DNA of 64,000 nucleotides from Podarcis raffonei (taxonomy: Eukaryota > Chordata > Lepidosauria > Squamata > Lacertidae): positions 33,780,001-33,844,000 of the forward strand of contig NC_070614.1 in NCBI RefSeq assembly GCF_027172205.1, read 5' to 3'. Shown in pieces: positions 33,576 through 46,100 of the stretch. Position 1 is the first letter of the stretch. Each line of letters begins with the position of its first letter. The notes below the pieces were generated by a model. The model was given only the letters and a program-made list of their open reading frames with translations. It was not told the DNA's origin and searched no databases. The translations under genes and the position numbers were made by a program.

Positions 33576-36436
33576 GTAAGCCTGCCTTCCTGTCTGTCCT
33601 CCCTCCCTTCTATTAAGTAAAGCTTTCCGGGTCATATATTCACAACGACCAGCTGCATTGAAATTAGCAACAATAATATGTGAACTGTTTTCTTTGCGTA
33701 GAGTATATGCATGGACTGCTATCAGTAAAAAATAGCTTGTATTAGTGGGATTGCCATGGGCACCACAAAAGGCTCATCCCTGATTAGGTTTGCTCTGCAC
33801 TTTCCAGGTCCAGATCTGAGTGTGTGTTTTTGTTTTTGTCCTGGAAAACCCGTTTCTTACTGTTGAATCAGAACAAATTGCAATCGATGGAAAATCTGCT
33901 GCGATCGAGCGGTAAAACACGGGTTTAACTGGGGAAAGCAACAGGACATTAAAAAAAAAAAACACCAACCAACTGAGAGCTGGACCCAGAAACCCCGGTC
34001 CTGTGCCCAGAAATGCAGCCAAAAAGGATGTGTGGATGAGCCCAGAGTGTGGGCAGAGGAGGCTGAAGCCTCTCCTTCTTTGCTGTGACCTTAGTAAAAA
34101 TTGCCCTGTGCTATTATGTGGGAATATATCCCGAAATCATGACTGAGAAAGGAGAGCTTAAAGCTTCCCTTCCCAAATGATATCCCCTACACAAACACAC
34201 ACTCGTGTCTGGCATTTAATTTTTAAGCCTTTGTGGTGTGAATACCAATTATGCCATAGTTATAGAAAATTGTCCATTAAAGGAAGAAAAAATATTTTTC
34301 ATTTCAGTTTTCTGACAGGACAATTTCTATCTTAAATTCAAGCTTTTAAAAGATTGAGCCGTGAACTATATTGGAAACCAAATATTTTGCTACTGAAAAT
34401 AATCTCTGAAATAATTAACTGAAAAGTTGGGTGAGCTGGGTGAAATAATTAACTGAAAAGTTGAGTTACATCTGCTGCAGTATATGCTTTTGGTGAAGAG
34501 CAACACTGTAAAAGTTTTACTAAGAACAAAGTCTTACTTTTATGTTCCGTCCAAATCTCATTATAGTATACTGACTAAGAACTATCTGCACACCCTAGCA
34601 TTGGTGTATGCTGTGAAGGAGATAAATGAAAACCACTATATCTTACCAAATGTTACCTTGGGCTTCCATATCTATGAATGTTATTCCATTGCACATTGGA
34701 CCTACATTGGCATATTGCAACTTCTCTCAGCAGAGAACAGATTTTTCCCAAACTATAAGTGTGGTGTTCAGAACCAACTGATGGCTGTCATTGGGGCTCT
34801 TTATTCTGAAACCTCCCTCCACATGGCAACACTATTGGGCATGTACAAAGTTCCACAGGTAGGATATATCATGGCCAGTCACATATGACTTTGTGCTGTG
34901 GATACATCATGTTTGAGATAAGCTTTCAGATCTGCACATAAGACATACAGCAAAGCTAAATGACAAAGTCACTTGATTTTGGCTTGCGGTTTTGAGCCCC
35001 ATGTTGGGTGAAAGATTCCTGCATTGCAAGGATGTATCCAGTAAGGCCACTTGTAAAAGGGGGTTTGACCAAATGGCCCTTGTTGTCCCTTCCAACTCCA
35101 CAATTCTATGTTTCTAAGTGGCAAAATGTATTTGGCCATCACTGTGCACACCCCTATATAAATGTTATATAAATACATTTTAAACATAAATAAAATAATA
35201 ATAAATTAAGTATACATATATAAAATTATATTTACAGATTATAAAAACTAATAATTAACTTATAAATAATAATTATAACTGTGTTGACATTTAAAATGAA
35301 TATTTATTATTCGTGCAACATAGAAACACATTGTAATGTGGATTAAAATTATACTGAAATATAGTAATGGTTAGTTGTTATTATGTTATTACTTCAGGGA
35401 ATCAAAATGCACACTCGGGCTTATTTATTTCTCTTAACGTATCCCATTCCATCCTATCCCCCTTATATCTTTCCACAGTTCACATATGGCTCTGTTCCAC
35501 TGACACTTGATAAAGCTGAAACTTGTTCATTCTACCAGATGGTCCCAAATGAAACCTATGAGCATAAAGGGATTCTCCTGTTGCTTTTGCACTTCCAATG
35601 GACATGGGTTGGGGTCATTGCCACAAATGATGAGAATGGAGATAGATTTGTGTGGACAATAACAGCAATGTTTCCCCAACGGGGAATCTGTTTTTCCTTC
35701 ATAGAAAGAATTGAAGTAATTTATGTCAATGATCTGTATGGAGCTATTGGTTCAATGGTGAGAATATATAATGTTTCCATGGAGAGTAATGCCAATGCAG
35801 TTGTTGTTTATGCAGAAAACATAATAAATTTCAGGTGGCTGTTATACATTCCAGAAATTGAATATGATATAATGCCGCCCAAATGTAAAGTGTGGATTCT
35901 AACAGTCCAGCAGGAACTCAGTTCATACCCTTATCAAAAGGGCTGGGATTTACAAGTCATCCAAGGTGCTTTGGGCTTCACCATTCAGTCCAATGAAGTA
36001 TTAGGATTCCATGATTTCCTACAGACCAGAAACCATCTGGGGACCGAAGAAGATGGTTTTATCAGCGATTTCTGGGTACAGGCATTCAAGTGTCTTTTAC
36101 CACATATTTTTGTTAGCACAGAGGGTGAGAAATCCTGCACTGGAAATGAGAAGCTGGACAGTCTCTCTGGGGATTTTTTTGAAATGAAGATGGTTGGCCA
36201 CAGCTACAATATCTACAATGCTGTCTATGCTGTGGCCCATGGCTTGCATGCCATGCAATTATTCAAGCACGAAAGAACGATTAATTTTCAGGATCCGCAG
36301 CCATGGCAGGTAATGGCCCAAGCATGGAAATATGAGTTAGCACCATGTTTGTGTGTGTTTTTAACAATTCCTCCATATGCAGCGTTTTCATGAAATTATC
36401 TTCTTTACCACTTTCATCTCATCACCATATTTAAAT

Positions 36437-36483
<47 letters not shown>

Positions 36484-39400
36484 AATACTGCAGATATATA
36501 TTCACTAATACCTTTTTATATGGAAACTGTTGCGTTTTAGGAGCACTACACACATTGTAGTCCTCCAGTTATCTATTGGCTCCAGAAAAGTGTTCTTTTC
36601 TCCCAGCGCCATCAAATATTTCATTCTGATATTTCTAAAACAATCCAAAGGAAGGGGAATGAATTCTCATGCACCCTCCATTCCCTTCTCCTTCATCTAC
36701 ATCATTCTTTTCTGATCAGGGAATCAGGAATGAATTATTTTATAAAGTGACAGCCGTTAGTCCAATATAACACCAATTTGTGAAAGTAATATTGTGAATG
36801 ATGAGTGGTGAAGAGTCCAACGTTAGGAATGGGATAAAATGCAGCTCCAACCATTGTTTTTTCCATAGTGAAACAATATCTATTGCTGAAAAGCAGCCTA
36901 TATGGGATGTATGTGGAATGTTCTAGAACAACATGAGAGATATCCTTTTGTGCTGTATTTCCTCACATTTCTTCTTTTGGCCTTCTTTTTATACCACAGG
37001 CCTTTGATTAGGGAAAGCAAAACTTAAAATAGTCTGGATATGTTATTTGGCTTACAGGTCTCCCAATTATTCAAAAGTCTCCTATGCATTAATAGAATGG
37101 TGTTCTTAAATCAAAGATGTTTTGAATCACGAGCTTTTCTAGGCTCAGTAGATCTTGTAGAATTTGTGTCAAGTGGAGTAGACAGTACTGATATTATTAG
37201 AAGACAGTTTCATATGTAGGCCATTGAAATCTTTGAAGAATATATATTTTCTTTCTCATCTTAGCTCCACCACTTTGTGAAGAGAGTCTCATTTAACAAC
37301 AGTGCTGGTGATGAGATTTCTTTTGACCAGAATGGAGAACTGGAAGCTGGATTTGATATTATCAACTGGGTGACTTTCCTAAATCAGTCCTTTCGAAGAG
37401 TGAAAGTTGGGAGGTTGCAAGCCAGAGCAAAAGCATTCACCATTAATGAAGGTGACATCACATGGCACAGTGGTTTCAAGCAGGTAGTTTCAAGTAATTT
37501 TGACATCTTGCCAGTTAAGACCAAACAGTAAGGGAATATTCCTAAGGATGGCAACCCACCACAAATTATGCCATCTTAAATTAAGCAAACATACAGTACA
37601 TAGGATCAAAATTCCATGCAGGAGCAGGGCTATCATTGGCTGATTTGGTTTCAGCTCAGCAGAGGGAAAACAAGACTTTAAAATACAGTACAGTTAGAGT
37701 TACAGCAGAGAAAAGGAGCAGATCCCACATTGATCTGATCATTTTTAATTGTTCAGCCATCAATTGTTGAACAATACCAGCAGTAACTGGGAGATCCAAA
37801 AGTATTTTTACTACCCTGGATGCTTTTGATGTTCTGTTTAATATTAGCAACTCAGTTTACCTTAACATTTCCATTTCTTTTTAATAATTTTTATTACAAA
37901 TTTTTTGGTTTACGAAGTAATTTCCATCTCAGAATTATAGCTGCAATGTATTAATTCATTAAAAAAAATCATTTTTCATGGCTAGCAATAGCACTTCACT
38001 TTCATTTTCTTAGTTTTTTAGTACAGGAAACAGAAAAAGAAATAGATTTTCACACAGGGATTCACCTCATCTGTTTAATCATTCTGGTCAACCATAAATC
38101 AAGCTTTTCACTCAGCTTTAGACATTTAACAATCAGTTTTCCTTTCACTTTTTCTTAAGTGAGAGAAGAAGGTAATTGCAAATTTCCAGATTGCAGAGTT
38201 CCTCCACAAGAGGATTTCCTCCTCTTAACAGTTACAATTTTCCCTGTCCCAGAAGTATTTTAAAAAGAGTCTTCTTTACCAATAAAAGTGATTGTGCAGT
38301 GTTTGGGCATGTTAACAACTTCTCAGCTTGCCAGCTTGCTCTAACACAATCAAAGCAATTTGATGGTAACTTCAAAATGGCCTCAATCAAAGCTTTTGAA
38401 GTTAACTTCCTAGATCACCCTTATCTCCATACTAATAGTCAGACAATCTGCCTGACTAATCAATCACCACATAATTATCTTCTGTCAGCAAAAGCCAACA
38501 GAGAGACAGCCTAACTACTATTCCTCTGTCCCAGAAATCCTCAACAAACTGTAATGATGGATATTGCCCTTTTTGGCAATGTGAAGTCATTTGAAAACAT
38601 TGAGTTCCTGATTCTTTCCATTTGTGTACAGTTGCAAGGGGTTGCAAACATGGTGTAGCCAGGATTTATGTTGGCGGGGTGCAGAACCTCAGTTAGTTAA
38701 GTATTTTTATTGATCTTTTTTTATTTTTAGGGCAGCTACCCCCTGCCCCCCTGTCTGTGTCCATGGTTGCAAAGTAGAGTAAAAGTTCAAATATATTTGA
38801 ACAAAAGGGCAAATATCAAAATGATAACTTTAAACAATGCTAGATCCTAAATATTGACTAGGAAAACATTCTAAAGTTTAAGATAGAACAGAGGCTGATA
38901 TGCACAAAAAATTATGTTCAGTATACACCCACCGAAATCAGTAGACCCACTGAAATCAGTAAATCATTGCTTTGCTGAAATCAAGTCATGTAGTCAGTTT
39001 TCTGTCTTTCTACCATTTTATGTTGAAAATTAATGGAAGAAGATGGAGAAGTAAAAAAAAAGAAAAAGGGGAAAGAGAAAGCTATAATTCTGAGCCCTGA
39101 GATACATACAGAGATATAGAGGTAATTGAGTTTGTGTAAAATATCTATGTAGTTGCCCAAATATATTTGCTGAATAATTTTTGTTTGTTGTATTGAAATT
39201 TCTGGGTTACCGATTATTTGTATCACTGGTATGTAATGACAAGGTTTTCGTCATTTTCTCTCATTTATGCAAAGGCCCAGCCTATTTCTGTATGTTCAGA
39301 CAAGTGCCATCCAGGTTATAGCAAGAAAATGAAGGAAGGGGCACCATTTTGCTGCTATGATTGCATCCCCTGTCCAAATGGGAAGATTTCAAGCCTTGAC

Positions 39401-40726
39401 GGTAAGACCTTCAGTGTACAGGGTTATCATACATTCCTGAAGAACTTATATGAAAGATCCATGGACAAGTGACAGTTGAGGACAGAGCACACAGATTTTC
39501 CCCACCTTTCCCATCCCCTGACAGCAGACTTCAGTTTCCACTTGAAGGAGTAAAAATACTAGTTTTCATTAAAAGGTGGGTGGAAATATTGTAGTGGCAA
39601 TTCTGGTTGTGCTGCTGATGCTGATGTTGTTTTTCATTGGCTTAATCAGAATCTCCAGAAAGGTTTCTCTGAGGCTTTAAAAAAATCAACAAAATCCAAT
39701 TCATACTCTATGATAAGCTCTCATGCCAAATAACACTGTCACAAGCCTATTACATTGTTGGAGTATTAGAACAAAACAAATACAATTAGATTTGAGAAAC
39801 GAGAATAAACCTTTATTCTCTTCCAATTTTCAGACATGGATGACTGTTCTGAATGTGCAGAAGATCAGTATCCCAACAAGGACCAGGATCTGTGTGTTCG
39901 CAAGACAGTAACCTTCTTGTCTTATAAAGAACCACTTGGGATCATCTTAGCCATTTTTTCAATTTTCTTTTCGTTCTTCACAGCTTTGGTTCTAGGAATA
40001 TTTATCAAGCAACATGACACTCCCATTGTCAAAGCCAACAACCGAAGCCTTTCATATACTCTCCTCATTGCCCTCTTGTTCTGCTTCCTTTGTGCTTTGC
40101 TTTTCATTGGCCCACCTCTGAACGTAACATGCCTTCTCCAACAAATTACTTTTGGCATAGTTTTCTGTGTTGCTGTTTCTTGCATATTGGCCAAAACCAT
40201 GACAGTGGTTCTGGCTTTCATGGCTACCAAACCAGGAAGCATGATGAGGAAGTGGGTGGGCAAACCACTGGCCATATCCATTGTCCTTTCATGCTCTCTT
40301 ATCCAAGCATCAATTGGTGTCATATGGTTGGCAACCTTTCCGCCATTCCCAGATGCTGACATGCACTCAGAGACTGAAGAAATTATACTGGGATGTAATG
40401 AGGGGTCTGAGATTATGTTTTTCTGTCTTCTTGGCTATATGGGGTTTCTTTCCATTGTCTGCTTCTGCATAGCTTTCCTTGCCAGGAAGTTACCTGACAG
40501 CTTCAATGAAGCCAAGTTTATCACTTTCAGCATGTTGGTCTTCTGCAGTGTTTGGTTGACCTTTGTTCCAACCTACCTGAGTACCAAGGGAAAATACATG
40601 GTGGCTGTGGAGGTCTTCTCCATTTTAGCCTCTGGTGCTGGTTTACTGGCTTTCATTTTTTTACCAAAATGTTACATTATTGTTTGGAGGCCTGATTTGA
40701 ACAAAAGGGAACGACTAATTAAGTGA
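33310..40726 (+). CDS. V2R-D1: complete vomeronasal type-2 receptor, six exons
   Basis: Exons 33310-33575, 34567-34858, 35479-36309, 37265-37483, 39275-39401 and 39834-40726 join to 2,628 nt (875 residues). Phases 2-0-0-0-1, GT-AG throughout, no stop. The ATG has A at -3 and G at +4. The N-terminus is longer than in B, C and F: about 17 charged residues precede the hydrophobic run [14 protein letters not shown]. Exon 4 has 73 codons and exon 3 starts FTYG, as in A and E. It is one half of a recent tandem duplication with V2R-D2: by hand count about 46 residues differ, 10 in exon 1, 4 in exon 2, 21 in exon 3, none in exons 4 and 5, and 11 in exon 6. Intron 2 carries a CR1 tail and intron 3 a (GA)n run. 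No sign of decay. Confidence 0.93.
34567..34858 (+). CDS. V2R-D1 exon 2
   Basis: 292 nt, acceptor ATTATAG, donor [29 protein letters not shown] ... YKVPQ. Glycosylation-type NVT in the LPNVTLGF motif. Confidence 0.92.
35018..35117 (+). mobile_element. CR1 LINE 3' tail in V2R-D1 intron 2
   Basis: GAAAGATTCCTGCATTGCAA, AAATGGCCCTTGTTGTCCCT and TCCAACTCCACAATTCTATG. The orthologous piece is at 44035-44151 in D2, so the insertion predates the duplication. Confidence 0.8.
35479..36309 (+). CDS. V2R-D1 exon 3 (ligand-binding domain)
   Basis: 277 codons, acceptor TTCCACAG, donor CAG/GTAATG. Codons at 35716-35733 read VIYVND, the hot spot that differs completely from V2R-D2. Confidence 0.93.
36445..36478 (+). 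repeat. (GA)n microsatellite in V2R-D1 intron 3
   Basis: Pure GA run of about 34 bp; in D2 the equivalent place has a (GATA)n array instead (45487-45536). Confidence 0.9.
37265..37483 (+). CDS. V2R-D1 exon 4
   Basis: 73 codons, [20 protein letters not shown] to ITWHSGFKQ. Protein identical to exon 4 of V2R-D2; two silent differences seen. Confidence 0.92.
38515..38935. other. Segment in V2R-D1 intron 4 absent from V2R-D2
   Basis: About 400 bp between flanks that align with 47770-47840 in the D2 copy. Contains GGTGTAGCCAGGATTTATGT and CAGCTACCCCCTGCCCCCC, reminiscent of a MITE, but no clean inverted ends were found. Could be an insertion in D1 or a deletion in D2. Confidence 0.5.
39275..39401 (+). 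CDS. V2R-D1 exon 5 (cysteine-rich)
   Basis: 127 nt, acceptor GCAAAG, donor [27 protein letters not shown] and [16 protein letters not shown]. Identical protein to V2R-D2. Confidence 0.92.
39834..40726 (+). CDS. V2R-D1 exon 6 (seven-helix domain)
   Basis: 893 nt, acceptor TTTTCAG, stop 40724-40726; [39 protein letters not shown], tail KRERLIK. Confidence 0.93.
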
Positions 40727-41717
40727 AAACATTAAAATTATTAACTGTAAGCAATTTTTTTATATAAGACTCAATTTCAGCTTTTTTTTTTTACAGCATT
40801 TCATTCAATATCTGCAAATACAAAATTCTCCTAGCCCCTCACATGTACAGATTCTTTCAATCTCTCTTCCCCTTCTGCTGTCTCAATCTGTATATTTTCA
40901 TCTATAAGGGAAAAATCCTATAGCAAGATCCACCAGCATGAGTTGGGTAGGAATCCAAAAGATCTCAAGCAGAACTGGTAGGTTCCCAGTACAGTCAGGC
41001 TACGCTGTTGAAACTCTGCATCCATGGCTCAGTCAGAGATACACAAATATATATCCCCTCTCCCATCTCACTGGGATTCAGCTCTTTGAACTTAAATGTG
41101 TGTAAGCCCTAAAAATGGGGTGTTGTGGAGGCAGGATTGGGGGGGAGGGCTAAATTGGATCCTAAGCACATTCCGCCAGTCATGTGAGCTGGCAACTTGT
41201 CATAATTTGGGATATCAAGAAGGATGGTGCAACTCTAAATATCTGGCTGAAAAATTGTGTTGCAACATTTTTTAAGATGTGTGTTTGTTTAAGTAGCTGA
41301 GCTTTTTTGGGAGATTTTTTAAAAAATTAGTCCCTTTGCCATATGTACAGGTTTTCCTGGAAATTTTGCATATATATATGGGATCTTTTGAAGGAAGGGT
41401 GGAATAATAAATAAAGAGACCGCCCCCCCAAAAAAATTATTTGTCGTTCTTTTTTTTAAAAAAAGACCAACACAACTAAATTAACTATTTTTGACCAATG
41501 TATTTTTGACCTATTGTATTATGGTAAATTGGAATAAAATACATGTAGTAGTGAAAGTAAAACAACAGTGCATTCTATTTGGAAATAAAAAATAAAAAAA
41601 TGTGTATATTAGGTGACACTGTGTACAACATGTGAACATTAAGAGATATGCACACTAGAATGTTCATAATTTTTTAGAGGAAATAATAATAATCACAAAT
41701 AAATGTTATGAACTAAA
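40727..41717. other. Spacer between V2R-D1 and V2R-D2
   Basis: 40727-40911 (3' flank of D1) aligns with 49452-49627 after D2; 40912-41290 is unique to this spacer; from about 41290 it aligns with 32380 onward. No gene seen. Confidence 0.6.
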
Positions 41718-42040
41718 TTTAACAATGGAAAAATGAGAAACTGAGGAAGACCCACCCAGGTGCAACCATTTTTGCACTGAAACCATAATTTTCATTTTTA
41801 GCAATCTCAAATTTCTTGAGATGTAACTTCAAAATAAGTATTCCCCTAAAGAATTGTCTTTCATAGTGACAAACATGTTTGCTGAAGCAATACCACAGAG
41901 GAACTTTCTGAAAACAGGTACTTTTCATCCACCTCCCTAGATCATTAATTGGAGTGTGGTCAGTTTTGCTCCCTCTTGAATACACTGCCCAAGTTGTGCA
42001 GGCACTAGCAAAACAAATAACCATGAGCATAGTGAGTGGC

Positions 42041-42047
42041 ATAAATA
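42041..42047 (+). promoter_or_regulatory. Candidate TATA box of V2R-D2
   Basis: ATAAATA about 120 bp before the ATG, at the position of TTTAAATA in D1. The preceding GATCATTAATTGG motif is retained (41940-41952). Confidence 0.4.
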
Positions 42048-42165
42048 CACCCTACACTGCTGCTACCTGGGGCTCCAATATCTGAGGCTTTAAGGTTTGT
42101 ATTGCAGGCTGCAGTGTAGAGTAAAGTGGAATCCTACTGGCATACTCCTGGAGCTTCTAAGGAGG

Positions 42166-42431
42166 ATGGGGAAACAAGGAATTTGGTGTTTTGCAGAAAG
42201 ATCTGAGGAAAGATTTGCATTTGCGATATTACTGGTCTTGTTGCACATTATGATGCCTCACATGGCACACAAAAGCAATCATTGCATTATTAGTGATCCC
42301 ATCACTGTTCGTCACAGGTATCTACAGTCTGGTGATCTCATAATTGGTGGAATTATTTCTCAGTTTTTTCTGCCTGATCAACTGCATAGCTTTGATAAAG
42401 ACCCTCATGATGAACAGATTGAAGAAACTCT
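42166..42431 (+). CDS. V2R-D2 exon 1 (signal peptide)
   Basis: 266 nt, [20 protein letters not shown] start. Ten of 88 residues differ from D1, including C37 to S in the mature N-terminus. Donor CT/GTAAGC. Confidence 0.9.
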
Positions 42432-43067
42432 GTAAGCCTGCCTGCCCTCCCTCTCTCCTTTCCAGCCTTCCTCCATTCCATTAAGTAGACCTTTCCAGGT
42501 CACAAAGACCAGCTGCATGGATTGAATTTAGCAACAGTAATATTTGAATTGTTTTCTTTGCATAGAGTATATGCATGGACTGCAGCCAGTAAAAGAGCAT
42601 GTATTAGTGGGATTGCCATGGGCACCACAAAAGGCTCATCCATGATTAGCTTTGCTCTGCACTTTCTAGGAAAAGGTTTGGACTTTCCACATCCCGGTCT
42701 GGGTGTGTATTTCTTTCTTTTTTGTTTGTTTTTCATGGCACTTCCGCCTGGAAAATTTGTGTTTTACTGTTGAATCAGAACAAATTGCAATCCATGGAAA
42801 ATATGCTGTGATCCAGCGGTAAAACATGGGTTTTCCTGGGGAAAGCACTGGGACAGAAAATAAAACAAAAAAACCCAATGAGAGCTGGACCCAGAAAGCC
42901 TGGACCTGTGCCCAGAAAGGCCAAAAGGAAGTGTGGATGAGCCCAGAATGTGGGGAGAGGAGGATTAAACCCCTCCTTCCCCACTGAGACCTTGGTAAAA
43001 ATTGCCCTGTGCTGTTATTTGGGAATAAAGCTTCCCTTCCCACATGCTATAGTTTTCATGATAACCC

Positions 43068-43101
<34 letters not shown>

Positions 43102-46100
43102 GGCATTTAATTTTTAAGCATTCATGGTGTGAATACCAATCATGCCATAGTTATAGAAAATTGTCCATTAAAGCTATATATATATATATATATAAAATTT
43201 AAGTTTTCTGACAAGACAATTTCCATCGTGAATTCAAGCTTTTAAAAGGTTAAGCCCTCAACTATATTGGAAGCCAACAATTTTGCTACTGATAGTAATC
43301 TCTTCTTAATTTTCCTAAAGAATACTAGCAATTACATCAATCATTACAAACTCAGGCTTATACTGAATTGTAGCCCTTTACCTCTTTCCAAAAACCTTAT
43401 CACCAGTCATCAAGCAGTCATAGAATGGGTTTGCATACATCCCTATTCCAAATATATTAAATAACTGAAAAGTTGGGGTGCGGGTATCTGCTATAGCATA
43501 TGCTCTTTGTGAAGAGCAACACCGTAAAAGCTTAACTAAGAACAAACTCTTACTTTCATCTTTCATCCAAATCTCATTATAGTATACTGACTAAGAACTA
43601 TCTGCACACCCTAGCATTGGTGTATGCTGTGAAGGAGATAAATGAAAACCACTATATCTTACCAAATGTTACCTTGGGCTTCCATATCTATGAATGTTAT
43701 TTCATTCCACATTGGACCTACCTTGGCATATTGCAACTTCTCTCAGCAGAGAACAGATTTTCCCCAAACTATAAGTGTGGTGTTCAGAACCAACTGATGG
43801 CTGTCATTGGGGCTCTTTATTCTGAAACCTCCCTCCACATGGCAACACTATTGGGCATGTACAAAGTTCCACAGGTAGGATATATCATGACCACTGATAG
43901 TCCCCAACCCCAGATATATATGACTTTGTGCTGTGGATACATCGTGTTTGAGATAAGTTTTCAGACCTGCACATAAGACATACAGATAAATGACAAAGTC
44001 ATTTGACCTTTGCTTGAGGTTTTAAGCCCCATGTTGGGTGAAAGATTCCTGCATTGCAGGGATATATCCAGTAAGGCTACTTGGAAAAGGGGGTTGGACT
44101 AGATGGCCCTTGTGGTCCCTTCCAACTCCACAATTCTATAATTCTATGATTCTAAATGGTAAAATGTATTTGACCGTCACTGTGTACACCCCTATACAAA
44201 TGTTATATAAATACATTATAAATGTAAATAATTATATAAACATTATAAATCAATTATATACTGAAAGTATATAAAAGTATACTGACAGCTTATTAAAAAT
44301 AACTAATAACTAACTTCTAAATAATAACCATGATGACATTTAAAATAAATAAGTATTACACATGCAATATAGAAACACACTGGAATTTGTATTCAAATCA
44401 TACTGAAATATAGTAATGGTTAGTTGATACTACTTCAGAGAATCGAAATGCACACTCAGGCTTCTTTATTTCTCTTAACATATCCCATTCCATCCTATCC
44501 CCCTTATATCTTTCCACAGTTCACACATGGCTCTGTTCCACTGACATTTGATAAAACTGAAACTTGTTCATTCTACCAGATGGTCCCAAATGAAGCCTAT
44601 GAGCATAAAGGGATTCTCCTGTTGCTTTTGCACTTCCAATGGACATGGGTTGGGGTCATTGCCACAAATGATGAGAATGGAGATAGATTTTTGTGGACAA
44701 TAACAGCAATGTTTCCCCAACGGGGAATTTGTTTTTCCTTCATAGAAAGAATTGAAGCAACTTCTTTTAGTAATCTGTATGGAGCTATAGGTTCAATGGT
44801 GAGAATATATAATGTTTCCATGGAGAGTAATGCCAATGCAGTTGTTGTTTATGCAGAAAACATGGTAACTTTCAGATGGCTGTTATACATTCCAGAAATT
44901 GAATATGACATAATGCCGCCCAAATGTAAAGTGTGGATTCTAACAGTCCAGCAGGAACTCAGTTCATACCCTTATCAAAAGGGCTGGGATTTACAAGTCA
45001 TCCAAGGTGCTTTGGGCTTCACCATTCAGTCCAATGAAGTATTAGGATTCCATGATTTCCTACAGACCAGAAACCATCTGGGGACCAAAGAAGATGGTTT
45101 TATCAGCGATTTCTGGGTACAGGCATTCCAGTGTCTTTCACCACATATTTTTGTTAGCACAGAAGGTGAGAAATCCTGCACTGGAAGTGAGAAGCTGGAC
45201 AGCCTCTCTGGGGATTTTTTTGAAATGAAATTTGTTGGCCACAGCTACAACATCTACAATGCTGTCTATGCTGTGGCCCACGGCTTGCATGCCATGCAAT
45301 TATTCAAACACAGAAGAACAATGAATTTTCAGGATCCGCAGCCCTGGCAGGTGATGGCCCAAGCATGTAAATATGAGTTAGCGCCATGTTTGTGTCTGTT
45401 TTTAACAATTCCTACATATGCAACATTTTCATGAACTTATCCGCTTTACTACTTTCATCTCATTACCATATCTAAATGTAAAATGCGGATAGATAGATAT
45501 AGATAGATAGATGATAGATAGATAGATAATAGATAGACCGATGCTTGCTAGATGATAGATACTGTAGATAAAGATATCCTAATACCTTTTGATATAGAAA
45601 CTGTTACATTTTAGGAGCTCTAAAACAATCCAAAAGGAGGGGAATGAATTCTCATGCACCCTCCATTCCCTTCTCCTTCAGCTACACTCTTCTGATCAAG
45701 GAATCAGAAATGAATTATTTGATAACGTGATGGCTTTTAGTCCAGAATAAGAGCAATTTGTCGAATTAATATTGTGAATGATGAGTGGCGAAGAGTCCAA
45801 CATTAGCAGTGGGATAAAATGCAGCTCCAACCATTGTTTTTTCCACAGTGAAACACTGGCTATTGCTGGGAAGAAGCATATAAGAGATGTATCTGGAATG
45901 TTCCGGAACAACATGAGAGATATCCTTTTGTGCTGTATTTCTTCATGTTTCTTCTTTTGGTCTTCTTTTTATACCACAGGCCTTTGATCAGGCAAAACAA
46001 AACTTAAAATAGCCTAGATATGTCCTTTGGGCTTACAGGTCTCCCATATACTCACCAGTCCAGTATGCATTAATGGAATGGTGTTCTTAAATCAAAGATG

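Noticed and set aside
39922-40362. 146-codon antisense open frame over V2R-D1 exon 6, repeated at 48647-49087 in D2 and similar frames over exons 6 of B and F
   Set aside because: It mirrors the conserved helix-coding sequence and recurs only because the exon is conserved; no start context, splice signals or known domain.
42097-42165. Upstream in-frame ATG of V2R-D2
   Set aside because: Not conserved in D1, where the frame differs upstream; the shared ATG with A at -3 and G at +4 is preferred.
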